A DNA stretch of 64,000 nucleotides from Acanthosepion lycidas (GCA_963932145.1 OZ010582.1:10562774-10626773), one strand, 5' to 3'. Positions 24,166 through 36,651 are shown, numbered from the stretch's first letter. Translations and numbers: made by a program. The notes: a model not told the origin generated them from the letters alone.

Positions 24166-24169
24166 AAAT

Positions 24170-24325
24170 TACTTGCATTATTTACATTATTCGGAGTGTT
24201 ATCCACATCTCCATTGCAATATTCACAACGTTTCGGCTTCAGCTGATTGGAATTACAAACTGAACCATTTATTTTGTTCACTGGGATAGATTGTTCTATC
24301 TCCACGTGCCATGCGTCTTCCAGAT
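24170..24325 (-). repeat. Hammerhead-core repeat with internal deletion
   Basis: On the minus strand CAGCTGAAGCCGAAACGTTG replaces the usual CTGAAGAAGGCC-loop-GGCCGAAACG. About 19 bases, one arm and the loop of the hairpin, are gone. Flanks match the intact copies. Confidence 0.72.
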
Positions 24326-24339
24326 GATATTTTTGCAAC

Positions 24340-24860
24340 AGATGAGGTACCCAAAATGAACAGAAAGGTCAACCATTCAGTTTTGTATAGAATTCTTACA
24401 GGTGATGAAAAATGGGTTTTGCATGTCTAAGGAAAGCGAAAAAGATATTGATTGTCAGAAAATAAAAAAAAAAATATTACTAAAAACAAAACCAGAACAC
24501 CTTCCACAAAAGTAGTTACGTTTTATCAGGTTGAATATCAATGTGTCGTCCATAATCTGATTTTCGAATATAAAAGGGTCATTAATGTAGACGTTTATTA
24601 CCAGTAATTCGATTGCGTAAAAGAATCATTACACCGAAAGTGTTCTGATTTGTAAAACTGCAGAGTAATACAAGGGCATACTTTTTAAATATACGGCTGT
24701 TAGGTTGGTGGATTCATCCACACCGTCCATACACACTAGGTTAGCACCTATAGATTTTCATTTGTTTCTATCACTAAAACATTCCATAAGTGGCAGAACA
24801 TTCAAAGACGAATAGTGGAAAACAATTTTTCAAATTTTTAGTGAAATATATATATTTGTT
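24340..24860 (+). pseudogene. mariner transposase pseudogene
   Basis: Plus-strand reading gives LYRILTGDEKWVLHV (GDEKW at 24401-24415; D is the first catalytic residue of the mariner DDD triad). Then come GKRKRY.LSENKK, TRTPSTKVVTFYQVEYQCVVHN (the KVLLSVWWDCKGIIH strand), INVDVYYQ.FDCVKE and LSITKTFHKWQNIQRRI (the SLxxxLxGxxFKNED region). The HDNARPH second aspartate and SPDLAPSD third are lost or out of frame. Length after GDEKW is near the expected 190 residues. Mariner enzymes move transposons by cut and paste at TA sites. This copy is dead; two mariner MITEs lie at 55895 and 61534. Confidence 0.83.
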
Positions 24861-24864
24861 TATA

Positions 24865-26250
24865 TATGAATAAAATAGGTACCTTCTCGTTGGGCTGCAG
24901 TCTTCTCAAATGAAGGTCATTTTTTGATAATAATTAAAATAAATTAACCTTTCATTTATTTTTCTTTCCATTTTATTAAAACATATTGACCACCTCAATA
25001 TAAATGACCCAATTCCCAAATGTATACAATTCTAAAGTTTAATCATATTTTCCTTTAAAACTTTCTTTTATAAATCAACATAAATTACCATTGCTAGTGA
25101 TATTTTGTATATTTAAAATAAATCTTTATTGAAAGGACTGAATAATAAAGTGTTTGAAAACAATTCTCACTACTGATAAAAGTACCGATACTTTTCATAA
25201 GGCATCACTAAAAATTTCGCTAAAATTGGGATACACAAGGAAAAAATGTCCAAAACAATAAAAACAAAATGTCATCGTCAAAATCATTATGTTACAATTA
25301 AGAGAACGGACTAAAGTATTTTGTTATGTAAAATATAAGTTTTTATCCTTTTTAAAACCTTAGAAATATCGGTTAAAAATCTTGCTTTTAGCCTCAAAAC
25401 TGGACCTTAAATTTTTATAGAAAATTAAAGCAAGTTTTTGCAAAGAAAAACTCATTGATCTCGAACTTCTTTCAAAAATCATGTAATAATCAAATTTCTA
25501 TGAAATTTACTAGACTTATTCATAAATTAATGAAATTATTTCTTTATATTTTTAGAAACACTTTGTAAGCATAATTTTACATCTATTACTCCCCGCACTC
25601 ACACATATAAACACTTAATTTTCATGAAATGTCAATAGATTATTTTTTTATGGCAATGCTCGGATAATTTAAATTAACAAAATATTTTGACAAAACAGGA
25701 CTACCAGTCGCAGAAAATCTGCCCTGAAGCCTAAAATAAAAAATGCAATAAAACTAATATCCTCGTTAATTAAAAAAAAAAAAATTATAATTGCTGTTAA
25801 GTGTGAAATATATGACAGACATCCTTGCACTTAGTAAAAAAAATTCGAGCTTTAATGAATTTTTACAATAATTGGTTACATTTAAAAAAATTTTTAATAG
25901 GCATAATTTATAAACTTTTAAATCCATTAAAATTCTATATTAAATTATAATCACCAAGTGATATTGCTATTACATAATAAAAAAATAACAGTCATAATGG
26001 GAAAACCTTACTACAATTCAATGATGTTGAGTATTAAAAAAATGATTTTCTTTTTGTCATGAGTATAAAAGTGTTGATGTTGGGAAATATGAATATCCAT
26101 ACACGACATTATTTAGACGGAAGTGAGTTATCGACAATAAATTTAAAATTTACTAGTAATTTTAAAAATATTTTCTTCAAAACGTGTCTTCGTATATATG
26201 GCATCTAAAATTCAATAAAATTTTAGAATTGTTAAAATATATTCTTATAT
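24865..26250. other. No gene recognised
   Basis: Very AT-rich DNA with A homopolymers near 25780 and no frame above 60 codons. Nothing supportable. Confidence 0.6.
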
Positions 26251-26253
26251 TTC

Positions 26254-26335
26254 TAATATTTCTAACAAGCTAATATTTCTAACAAGCTAATATTTCTAAC
26301 AAGCTAATATTTCTAAGATTTCTAACAAGCTAATA
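26254..26335. repeat. 17-bp minisatellite
   Basis: AATATTTCTAACAAGCT repeats about four times with one partial internal unit (TTTCTAAGATTTCTAAC). Confidence 0.93.
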
Positions 26336-26774
26336 AGATGATAGAAAATGACGTGCACGTTGTATTCGTCAAGTAATTTTTCAGTTCCTTTCCCCTTATT
26401 TAAAATTTCCAAACGTCAGGCTGTTAATAAATCACTGACCACGCCAGAGTAACACACATTTCCGCGTAGAAAAATTATTTTTCTGCGATATTTTCATTTA
26501 AAAGTAAGTTTTATTTATTTTAATTCAGATTAATTAAACTTTATGTCAACTAATTCTCCCCAAATAGCATTTCAGAAAAGTATATTTTAATTTTAAAAAA
26601 AATTGTAATAAAGTGAATAAGGTGTTGTTGACAGATTTGTCAATATAGACATTCATTCTTATAGCTGAAAGCGCAAGAGGTTTTGCTGGTTATTTGTTGT
26701 TTTTTTTATGGGGAGGTAGTAAATGTGTTATTATTTGTGTCTGTTAAATAGTTTTTACCTTATCAGTTGCAGCC

Positions 26775-26812
26775 CTGATGATGATCTCAGAAAACGATAC
26801 AAAGTACTTGGG
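26775..26812 (+). repeat. Hammerhead-like core, solitary
   Basis: CTGATGATGATCTCAG, then AAAACGATACAAAGTACTTG. It matches the pair at 8190 and 8820 in the GATCTCAG and AAGTACTTGGG segments. CTGATGA is the canonical 5' half of a hammerhead core, but the GAAA half is changed to CAAA. Confidence 0.5.
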
Positions 26813-26819
26813 AAATCAT

Positions 26820-28430
26820 AGCGATTCTCACTCTTACATCCCTTATTTAATTGGAATATGTGAGAAAAAAAGAATAAAAATATTCGTGAATATGAGAGGA
26901 TATGATAAAAATAAGCAGACATAATGTTTGTAATTTATTCAATCAGACATGCCTAAAAGACAATTTGCTGCCTAAATACACACTCACAGATACACACACA
27001 GATAAGTGAAACATGAAATTTCAATCAATTTAAATTTGGTTTGAAATACATAAGTATTTTACATACAGGGAATATTACATTAAATCTTTAAGTTTGGCAT
27101 TTATTATATATCAATAAAATTAATTGTTTAATTAACATTATACAATTAAAGCTTCAAGAAAGAGTTTCCAATTTTAAAATGCATTTTAAACACTTTTTGT
27201 AGATGTTCATTCTTTTAGTAACTTATCTGCTCTATTTGTTTATTTCAATATTCATACAACCAACTCTCCCTTTTCTGCCAAAGTAGACACTGATACTCCA
27301 AGCCCGACAACGACAGCCGCACTTGACACAACTGCTGCTACTGCTAATAGTCCGTTCAGCTGTTCACGTACCGTTGAGAACACTTAGCACGCTCGCTAAC
27401 CTACACACTCACACGCAAACATACTCACTCACACGTCCATAAAAAACACACACACGACATGTTTAGCATGAATGACAATGCTTAGCATGGGCCGACATAA
27501 CAGCAATAGTCTGGATCGAAGCTTACGACAGAAAGGAAAAATCAAGTTCCTAGGAATCCAACTGTCATGGAAATCTACCAATTGCCCTGAAAGAGTGACC
27601 ACTCGATGCTTACAGTGTTTTTTGCCCATATAACTGACCAGCTTCTAGCCATTAAACAAATTAACGTGATCTATTTCGTATTTAAGTGTAAGAATGGATA
27701 AATATCGACAAAAACTTAACAAGTATAACATGAACATCAACATATTCAACGCAAAAGAACTTGAACTTTCTAATATTTTAGTTGGTTCATTGTTTTTATT
27801 TCTTCTCATTCACGCTGCCTTGCACAATCCCAATAAATATCAAAATTTGATCGAATGAATCCTGAAGGTGGACATACTAGAAATTATGCTATTTTAAACT
27901 AAATCCATAGTCGTTATATCTGTCACAGATTCAAGTGACATTTTATCATATTTTCTTCCAGGAATATAAGAGATTTCTCTTTCAGAAATGATGCGTATAA
28001 GATCTGTACAAATTATCTTTGGGTTTTAACGCTTTCAAATAATAGCCATTATCAAGAATGTTTCTGTTTTCGTTAATATATATATAATGGAATGGTAATT
28101 TATTTCAGTAATATGACTTAAATCCCGAACACAGCCATAATATTGTGGCTCTGTTCATAATTAATATTACTAAGAGTTGTTTTTTTTTTTTTTCATTATG
28201 TCTTCCTTTATTTTAAGAGTTTTCTGCAATTATATGAGTTTATTGGGTCGGTGTTATTTGTAAGGTTTTTATTGTGGAGAAAGGTTAACCATTAGTAGGT
28301 CTCTCCGTTTATTTAAATAATCCATAAAGAAATCTCTTGTACGTATGCAGGAAAAACATGAAAAATGATTGTCGCAGTGCCTTGTCAATAATCTTCAATA
28401 AAATCTGTATAAAATACGTATTGCTACCCA
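26820..28430. other. No gene recognised
   Basis: AT-rich DNA with CA-rich runs around 27400-27460. The minus frame 27429-27629 has no recognisable domain. Confidence 0.5.
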
Positions 28431-28474
28431 TATGTGTGTGTGTGTGTGTATGCGTGTGTGTACATTCTAATTTT

Positions 28475-28760
28475 TTTCCTTCTTTTTCTTCTTCTTTATC
28501 TTCCTCTTATTCTCTCCTTCTTCTTTTCTTTGGCTTCTATCTGCCGAGTGCCTTCGGGACATAGGCGACCATGGTTGTACACAAATGTGTGGCTCCTAGC
28601 AGTTTTTGTCCTTTTGCTGAGGGTTTCGCCCAGCATTCCGCTCCTTTTGTCGCCATCCATTTACGCAAGATCGTCAGAAAATGTCGTGCAATTAGTGCTA
28701 GTGGTAATAAAAAAGTGCTCGCTGTATAAGAACAGAGCTAAAGTTGATGCTACTGATTAA
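28475..28760 (-). pseudogene. LINE 3' end, second LINE family (5'-truncated)
   Basis: Minus-strand coding LIARHFLTILRKWMATKG, AKGQKLLGATH and MVAYVPKALGR with a stop resembles the end of LINE pol proteins (LxxATRDRxxWRxMVANVxxGHGT-stop). A purine-rich tail follows (28477-28530 on plus is CTT-rich). A matching tail ends the longer relic at 43520. The plus frames 28337-28760 are shadows. Confidence 0.62.
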
Positions 28761-29024
28761 AAAAAATAGAGCTGAGTGTGAAATAAGCGAGGAACAAAAT
28801 GCAAATTTTTTACCCTAAATATTTCTGTAAATTCTTGATTTGACTTATATCGCTAAAGAAAAACTAATATTCATCTTTATGTTTGAATCTCTTAGTCGGA
28901 GAGAGAAATTTTCTGCAACTCCTAAAATCAACAGTTTTCTTTCGAATTTTGTTGGTTGGTTGTATACTTAGCTGATTATTGGCGTCTATTTAATTCCGAA
29001 ATCTAAATGTTTTGTACACATTTT

Positions 29025-29345
29025 ATTTTTGGAAATAATAATGGTTTAGTGATACAAATTCTAATAATTAACCCATAGGGGCCAAATTCTAATAATTAAG
29101 CCCATAGGGGCGAAAATGTAAATTAATACATTTCCTAAGTGTAGTTTCACATAACACTTCTGGAATAGGAACTCGGCTCTTTGATTAACAATTCTAAGCG
29201 ATTATCCATTAGAAAACCTGCACATCTAATCTTCGATCACCTGGTATTTTCATGCGGTCATCCATGTAAGTATCTCGGCTCAACATTGCTTAACTTCGGT
29301 GATCGTAAGGAGACCTGTGTTTCAACGTTATGCGGCCGCAAGCAC
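29025..29345 (-). repeat. 5S rRNA-derived retroposon, copy 1
   Basis: Reverse complement of 29235-29340 resembles 5S rRNA: CGATCACCGAAGTTAAGCAA (box A of the internal promoter), then CATGGATGACCGCATGAAAA (box C region) and CCAGGTG. The adjoining 200 bases (29025-29234) are shared with the tail of the copy at 52465, so head and tail move as one unit. Inside the tail, AATTCTAATAATTAACCCAT is tandemly duplicated near 29057-29110. Confidence 0.8.
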
Positions 29346-29468
29346 GAATTTTGTAGACGGTTTTTGGATATTATAGCTATATCTTTTCTGGCATTTTTAT
29401 ACTGTAAGAGAAAAATTGACAAAAAATGAGATCTCTATTAAAAGTTTTAATACTTTGTTTTCGAAATT

Positions 29469-29660
29469 AGGAGGCCCGGTGGAGTAATGGATAGCGGCTT
29501 GGGTTGAGGATTCGGAGGGCCGAGTTCGAATTCCAGTCAAATCCATTACATTGACTTACGTGCTAATTCTCCGCCCAGCTATGGGTAAATAGCAGGACAG
29601 ACAAGGGTCTATAACATTAGATGGCAACTAGTAGACCAGTTGTCAGTTTTAGGAGTTGCA
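29469..29660 (+). repeat. tRNA-derived SINE, family 2
   Basis: Head GGTGGAGTAATGGATAGCGG (A-box side) and GAGTTCGAATTCCAG (B box). The body contains CATTACATTGACTTACGTGC and CTATGGGTAAATAGCAGGAC, as in the copies at 43036 and 46111. Confidence 0.88.
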
Positions 29661-29938
29661 GAAAAACCGTTACAACGTACAGCGGGAAAAAAATCTGCCT
29701 CGTCAGTCATGTATCGAAACATACAGGACTGCCTAAGCATGGCACATAACTGTCTTTCAGAATCAAGGTTAATTCGTTGCTACCGTCGGCTCAACAATTT
29801 TCAAAGCACAAATATGTCCTATTTTTATTTTGTGTTCAAATGAGTTGTAAATATATTTTATAAATAAAAATGTATAATATATTGAAAAGACAGATATTAC
29901 TTTTATGTTATAATTATTATGAAATAAACTAAATTCGA

Positions 29939-30425
29939 AAATTATTTTAATATATTTTTTTGTTATACTTTATTTATATAGAGACAGATGTTTTTGTCAA
30001 TGATCTGTTTATAATAACAGTACTAACAACATTTTACCGGACTGAATATTTTTGTCTATATAAATAAAGTATAGCAATAAAATATATTAAAATAATTGTC
30101 GGACTTAGTCCATTTCATAATATATGATGGCATTTGTTTGCGTAAAGATACGCTTCGAGCAGATATGAGCGTTCGATGGAAAAGAGTAAATCGACCTTGC
30201 TTACCAGTTGCTTTCTTCGTAGCTAAACTGGTTTAGCACATCAAGCTATATGTCGGTTCCGTGTAGGATACAGGTTCAATTCCTGTTGGAGGACGCATAT
30301 TTTCTATTAAATTTTTCGAACATTCAGGCTGGTAAAATGTTGTTAATACTGTTTGTGATAAAAAGTGCATTTAATGAAATATTTGTGTCTATATAAATAA
30401 CGTATAACAATAAGATATGTTATAA
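29939..30425 (+). repeat. Foldback retroposon with class II tRNA-like centre, copy 2
   Basis: Outer hairpin arms 29939-29986 and 30053-30098 (TATTTTAATATATTTT against AAATATATTAAAATAATT). Then the GTCGGACTTAGTCCATTTCA segment, the body in reverse orientation to copy 1, the tRNA-like block at 30213-30293 and the right arm ending with TAACGTATAACAATAAG. Confidence 0.75.
30213..30293 (+). pseudogene. Class II tRNA-like sequence (Leu/Ser type)
   Basis: Acceptor TTCTTCG against TGGAGGA with G-U pairs. D-arm region AGCTAAACTGGTTTAGC, anticodon arm CATCAAGCTATATGTCG, variable hairpin TCCGTGTAGGA and T arm CAGGTTCAATTCCTG. Base changes weaken the stems, so it is a decayed SINE head. Confidence 0.65.
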
Positions 30426-30429
30426 TCTA

Positions 30430-31820
30430 TAAAATATATAAGTTAACACAAAGAGATATTATTGAATTAAGTTACTTAAAACAAAATGCACCGAATCCTA
30501 TCAAATAATTGCATTGCCTTTTTCGCAAATTTTCAATAAATGCAATTTATTCTGACATAAGGCCAGAATAATAAATCACATAGATATAATAGAATTACTT
30601 ACAGAATAATCGACCAACAAAATAATATTGATAAGAAACGTAATAGGGCAGGCAACTTATATCTTTCTTTCTCTTTCATCTTTCTCGTGTTACCTCATAT
30701 GCTGATTGTAGATTATAAAACGCTTATGTTGAAAGTTTCCTGACAATTACTATTAACGAAGAAATAGATTCTAGTGACCAAAGTTGCCGTAATCATCTTC
30801 AAATTACACAGATCAGATGACGCGTCTCAGATTTGTGTTTAGAAAATTGAGTCCAAGATTGAATAATACCCTAACAGGCGAAAAGACAAATATGCAGTGT
30901 AATGTGTGTAGTTTCGGGAGGGTAAAATACCCTAGAGTTCCAATATACAAAACAATATAAAAAATTATCTGCACACGTTCTGAAGTATTTGTCTGATCAG
31001 TTATTGTGATGTCGATGCCACACAGTGCACAAGCTCATACAACGTCTTCCATTGCTGACTGAGAATGTTTTTTCTCAAATGCAAATTAAAGACTCAAGTG
31101 AGTGGTTGTTATATTGCATAGAGTCTACCTAAATAAATAATAAAAAGACAGACAGATTCCATAAAGGCATCTCTGAACGAACCTATCAGGTAAAAAGTTT
31201 ACTTCGTTATCAACATCAACCATATATCACTGACTGTAACTATTTTGAAAATATTTCAGGTTTCATTAATATATATAAAAAATATTATTTGTGTAAAACA
31301 TACGAATTCCACAATAGAACACAAAAGAAAACCAGCATGCGAGCGATTTTCAAAGTCATTTCGGAAAAGTTCGATATTTTAACGGAAATGGATGCCCGCC
31401 AATTGCCTTGTTCATTCTGCATATTATAGATGCTCATACGGATGCACTCAGACATATTCACATAAAATGCACTTACTTATTTTGATAATGTCTGTACATT
31501 TAACACCGGTAACAGAAGATATTGTGGTCTTTAAACCGAGCTTTGAAGATAATATTTTGAATATTAATATTAATAAGTTTTAAATTTGCTATATTTATCA
31601 TCGAAGAGCTGAAAGTATCAGAGCTGGAAGAATTTAGAGATATGGACAGAGGAATCAAAACTGCCTAATGACTGTTAGTTTCACACTTTCACAAGTGATC
31701 TTCAGACCAAGTGTGACTATTTCGGTAGCAAGCTCTAATTGTACGTCAATAATTGAATAAAGAAAATGAGTGTGGGAATACACAGAGATATATTTGAATA
31801 AAAATAAAAGGAAAACTTAT
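30430..31820. other. No gene recognised
   Basis: Frame 31392-31583 (plus) is unrecognised. No repeat assigned in this 1.4 kb. Confidence 0.45.
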
Positions 31821-31825
31821 CTCAC

Positions 31826-31966
31826 CCGACGCGTTTCGTCCACTGATAGACATTATCATTGTCCTTCTACATATATTTTTTGTAGTTAGAACTGATGTGA
31901 CAAAGTGGAAATTTAATTAACGACGCGTTCCACCGAGAACGTTTGCTCTCATTGCATTCCTCAGGT
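31826..31966 (-). repeat. Penelope-like terminal segment with two hammerhead-like cores
   Basis: Minus-strand cores: AATGATAATGTC, loop, GTGGACGAAACGCGTCGGG at 31860-31826; and CCTGAGGAATGC, spacer, GGTGGAACGCGTCG at 31965-31921. The shared ACGCGTC end and GAAAC box are typical of repeats linked to Penelope-like elements; the link is an inference. Confidence 0.5.
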
Positions 31967-32164
31967 TAGAATGAAAGAAAGATAAAACTTTATGTGAGGC
32001 GAAATGGCTTCGAATATCTGTGGATAAGTAGTGACTATAAAACAACTTAAATTAAATTACCTTATCAGGATCAACGTCCAGACTGAAGAGAGTGTCTGGC
32101 TGCCTGTTTGTTTCTGTTTGGGGTAGTTGCATTTTAAATCAATCCACAGAAAGTACCGAGTTTC

Positions 32165-32168
<4 letters not shown>

Positions 32169-32241
<73 letters not shown>
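32169..32241. repeat. (TA)n microsatellite
   Basis: About 36 TA units. Confidence 0.97.
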
Positions 32242-32246
<5 letters not shown>

Positions 32247-32249
32247 TTC

Positions 32250-33060
32250 TCCGAATTAACCAGTAGGGAGACAATATTTATGAATAAAAATGACAATAGG
32301 AAAACTGGTAATTGCTGACGCGTTTCGTCCAATGTGGACTGGTATTTATTTGAACAAAAAGTACAAATTGTGGCACAAGGCCAATAAAGGGCAGGGGTAG
32401 AGGCTGGTCAACACTAACTATCTTATACCTAGCTAATCAGATTCGCGACCCATTCGTACATTACATTTTACACATTCACCAAAAGAACTCGTCCATCACC
32501 AAACAATCCTTCAACCACCATAATACCACGTGCTCTCAAGGGAGACTTACCAAAATCGCGCCCCATACCATGAAAATTCTAATGATGATATATATATATA
32601 TACAATTCTAATAATGATAAAATGAGAGGGGGGGAAATGAACCCAATAATAAACTTAAAATAAACACAAATACAAACTAAACATAATTGATGTTAGTAGG
32701 GACCGTCCAACCCATAAAACAGAGAGGCCGCTGTATTCTGCCCAGGGGACAAAATCAAGAGACGCTCTCGCTAAGTCCAATGTGGACTTTATCAAAGCAA
32801 AATACGAAAATGAAATTAAATGAACAAAGTAACTAATAAAAACAAAAACAGAATGTACCTAGCAACTGGAATGGAGAGAAACGCTATTTTCATATTTTTA
32901 ACTGAAAAATAATTAATATACAAACAAATACACAAAACAGATTCATAAAATCAAAAGAAAATGGTTGAATACATCAACACAGATATAATGACAATATTCT
33001 CCACACGTGACAATTACTGACGTTATTTTTCAGTTAAAAATATGAAAATAGCGTTTATAG
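32250..33060 (-). repeat. Penelope-like/foldback element, tail-to-tail copies
   Basis: AGTCCACATTGGACGAAACG (minus, 32340-32316) and AAAGTCCACATTGGAC (minus, about 32791-32770) share a hairpin GTCCA/TGGAC followed by GAAAC in the first. A 34-bp inverted repeat (AACGCTATTTTCATA...) sits at 32879-32912 and 33022-33056. The sequence from 32930 outward also matches 39260-39500. No reverse transcriptase is seen, so this would be a non-autonomous or terminal part. Confidence 0.62.
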
Positions 33061-33061
33061 C

Positions 33062-33063
<2 letters not shown>

Positions 33064-33132
<69 letters not shown>
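33064..33132. repeat. (TA)n microsatellite
   Basis: About 34 TA units next to the element's inverted arm. Confidence 0.97.
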
Positions 33133-33135
<3 letters not shown>

Positions 33136-33386
33136 CATGTATGTTTACTTTACTTTCGAGTGAAAATAAAGACAAACATTTTCGAACGTTTGGATATTTT
33201 TTATTACTCCTTGATATAAACTTAAGGTTTACATAAGCACATTTCAGAATGGATATACGCAGGTCGGAATTTCAAGTTGCGGTTCTGTAACGTCATACCA
33301 CGCGAGAGGCCGAAATGTTAACAGAAGCATATATCTAGATGCAATGTGCTATGTTGTTACTAGTTTGAAATTATAATTATAATGAC

Positions 33387-33423
<37 letters not shown>
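33387..33423. repeat. (GATA)n microsatellite
   Basis: Nine GATA units. Confidence 0.97.
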
Positions 33424-33524
33424 CGAACATTGATTTCAGAGATTATCCTATATATACATATATGCTTTAAAATTAGGATATATAATCACGTCAAAGTTTT
33501 ATTTTTAAATTAGTGACAATTGGA

Positions 33525-33835
33525 AACGATCATGAAAGTATATTTGTTTAGAAATATATCCGATAATGCATTTTGCCTTTTAAGGCTTCATCAGATCCGA
33601 AATTCAAATAATGAAATGCGTGTATGTGTATATGTGTGTATGTTTAAATAATGAAATCTTGAGTTCGAGTGAAAAAATATAAAAGTTCAGATTTGGGAAA
33701 ATAAAAAGGTTCCATTACATACACAAATAGAGATACGGATATTTCATTATTTCGATTTTGGATCTGATGAAGCCTTAAAGGACGAAATGCCTTATCGGAT
33801 AAATTTCTAAACAAATATACTTTCATGAATATATA
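33525..33835. repeat. Inverted pair with hammerhead-like cores
   Basis: About 90 bases at 33525-33613 recur inverted at 33745-33835. The plus copy has CTGATGA (33764-33770), a CCTT/AAGG stem, then CGAAATGC (GAAA at 33784-33787). The minus copy has CTGATGAAGCCTT (33594-33582) and a decayed CAAAATGC. The arms continue with TTATCGGATA and TTTCTAAACAAATATAC. Confidence 0.78.
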
Positions 33836-34136
33836 GTGAGGATGTAAAGTGCTGAAAACTGTAAAACGTTGAGAAAATGTTTTCGATATGGAGAACTACA
33901 ATAGTAAAATAAATGTCTACAAATATACCACAAAAACATGCTCAAATAATAGTATGGCATTAAAGATGGCCAATACAGTGAGGAAAGTGTAAGAAAGTTA
34001 TATACCCGCGATGATGTCGTAAGGAGGATATTTAAGAGGAGAAGAAAGTGGTATTCAAATACTTGATGCTGCTCTTTATGGTGTCCCTTCCTGTAAACAA
34101 AAAGCAAATTAGCAGCTTATCTAAAATTAAAATGAA

Positions 34137-34139
<3 letters not shown>

Positions 34140-34214
<75 letters not shown>
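34140..34214. repeat. (TA)n-(GATA)n microsatellite
   Basis: TA tract to 34178, then nine GATA units. Confidence 0.97.
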
Positions 34215-34370
34215 TAATTACATTTAAGCATTTTAATGGCGGTGAGAATGTGACCGAAGCCAAGACCGTCAACTCAGGAACGATAACATTACAGATCTTT
34301 CTTTGGATTCTATCAAGAATTTCTAGATTCGAAACAGAAATATGGTATAGATTCATGTCCATTTATTTGA
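34215..34370 (-). pseudogene. Jockey/CR1-like LINE 3' fragment
   Basis: Minus-strand coding SVSNLEILDRIQRKICNVIV and PELTVLASVTFSPPLKCLNV matches the LDRIQKRICNxIGPELAxxLxPLSHRRNV block downstream of the RT in the family seen at 12270. About 50 codons survive. A plus-oriented relative begins 200 bases away at 34560. Confidence 0.8.
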
Positions 34371-34559
34371 CCGACTAATCAAATGGATGGCATAATTTTG
34401 AATATGATTTTTCTAAATTTTTCTTGCCAAAGATAAAGTTTGTTTCTTTTCAGCAACGTACTTAATTTGTATCAAATGCACCTGATTTCTAATTTGTGCC
34501 ATCAAGAAAACATCGGATAAACAAATATATGTTTACTGCGTAGCACAGTGTCGTGCTAT

Positions 34560-34815
34560 ACGATTTTCTGGCTACTTTAGATGTTTACCATTTCTTCGTG
34601 TATTGAATATTTCTGTCACATCTGGTCTGCTGATTCTGCTACGCACCTCTATATTCTTCATAGAATCAATTGAAGAATCTGCAATGTCATCTGTCTTGAC
34701 CTGTTATCTCGGCTTCAGTCACTTTACCACTGTCGTATCGCAGCTTCCCTGTTCTTTTTATATAAATAATAGTTGTGTTGACACTCATCTTTATACCATC
34801 TGGGAAAGCACTTTC
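34560..34815 (+). pseudogene. Jockey/CR1-like LINE 3' fragment
   Basis: Plus-strand remnants in shifting frames: FISSCIEYFCHIWSADSATH (the STIRPCIEYCxHIWxGAP block), LYILHRIN, RICNVICLDLLSRLQSL, HCRIAASLFFLYK. It overlaps in content with the minus fragment at 34215, giving an inverted pair of the same LINE region. Confidence 0.8.
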
Positions 34816-34819
34816 TCAG

Positions 34820-36317
34820 CCAAAATGTAACCTACGGGTTATCAATATGCAACATCGGATAAAAAAATGAAATAATTACCTATAATTACTTTGTTAATGT
34901 TTTGTTTAAGAAAATAGAGCCCGCTCAAATAGACTTCGAAAAGACCGAACGGGAGATGTTCATTACTTACAATAAGCTTTGCTTTGCCGTGATGGCATCT
35001 AGAGTTTTAATTGATAAAAAACATATTTGGCTTCAAAAAGTGATTTTACTTGATGGAAAGACCGAATATCTCAATTTGATTCATGACGGAAGGTATAATT
35101 TCTTAAGAAGGACTTCTCAATTTATTTAGACAGAATGACATTAATTTCCCTGTTAAAAAATAACATGGATGTCAACTAAAATGTGTATCCATTAATATAT
35201 TTTAACGTTTATAATAAATAATATCGAATTAAAGTTTCATTAATTGCTTATACATTCCTTGGATTCGCCACTTTAACTTTCTCGGCTTGGATCTCCTATG
35301 CCACTTACATAGTAGAAAATCACTCACATTGCCCCCGTATTCCCCCGATGATAGGGCTTCCACCCGAATGCATTATTTTCCACGAAACACTGAACGAGCA
35401 TCAAAGAGGATGTTTCCCTGATCATTAGAATTTTAACCTGTTCAAGTCTAGAGTTAACCGTTATTTTCCCATCGTATTTGTAAAAACCCTCTACCTCAAG
35501 TGCCACCCGGGCCTTGTAAAGAGTGAACCTTACTGTAAAAAATATAAATGTTTGATCTGCAAAATATTTATATTAAGATTCGTTTACACGTATACATAAT
35601 TGATAGCCTAAAAAATAATCTCTCTTTTATGTATTCATTTTCTCGCATTTTAAAGCCATTAAAGCAATTTTAATTTCGCATTTCACGATTTATTCTTATT
35701 ACTCAGATTATGTAAAGCTTATCAATTATTTCTTCTGAGATAGACTAAGGCACAGCATCGTTTTCACTACCACATTGAAAATGTTCCACAAATACGTAAA
35801 TATATATTTGATAACTGCACTTCTGGAGTAGTAGGAAATATGATGATGTATTAAGTGCGTATCACTTATGAAGATCAGAAATATTCGTGATGTGTAATGA
35901 AAAGATATTCAACAATCAGATTCATACAACTGTGAGTCAATTATTTTTACACTAATAATAATTTATTGAAAAGCCCAAACCGTAATGCAATTCAAGAAGA
36001 TGAAAGTGATTGGGTGCGCAACTTCGGTCGACTCAGTGTTGGTGAACTTCATTCAATATCAAAATCAAGATAATTTCCTGTAAGCAAAGAACATTCCAAC
36101 ATTAATTCAATTAAAAAAGAGCATTATTTCATTAAAAAAGGTTTTCTTACTCATTCAGGAATTCTCTCTGACTTTGAACAATTAAAGAAAATATATGCTT
36201 CAATAAAGAACTGCTAAGACAGAATAGTCATGTGGCTTTGTTGCTCTTACTGCGCTATTCCGTAAATGCTCGATCGATTTTCTTGAAAATAAGTATCTCT
36301 CTCACACACACATATAC

Positions 36318-36320
<3 letters not shown>
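34820..36320. other. No gene recognised
   Basis: A 75-codon plus frame (34902-35129, KIEPAQIDFEKTEREMFIT...) is hydrophilic and not low-complexity but has no recognised domain. A minus frame at 35324-35506 is also unassigned. Confidence 0.4.

Positions 36321-36321
<1 letters not shown>

Positions 36322-36388
<67 letters not shown>
36322..36388. repeat. (TA)n microsatellite
   Basis: About 33 TA units after a short CA run. Confidence 0.97.
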
Positions 36389-36390
<2 letters not shown>

Positions 36391-36571
36391 GCATGTATTT
36401 TATGACTTACCTGTTGATGGAATTTTTCAAAATAAATTTTCTTCTACACATTTTGTACTAAAATACCTAAATGTTTTAGGTAATTTCATAACGATGGCTT
36501 TTATATATTGACGAGCGTAGATAAAATGCTTTATTCCTACATCAACCTTTTAATATGTATAATCATTTTAT

Positions 36572-36575
<4 letters not shown>

Positions 36576-36651
<76 letters not shown>
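36576..36651. repeat. (TA)n microsatellite
   Basis: About 37 TA units. Confidence 0.97.
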
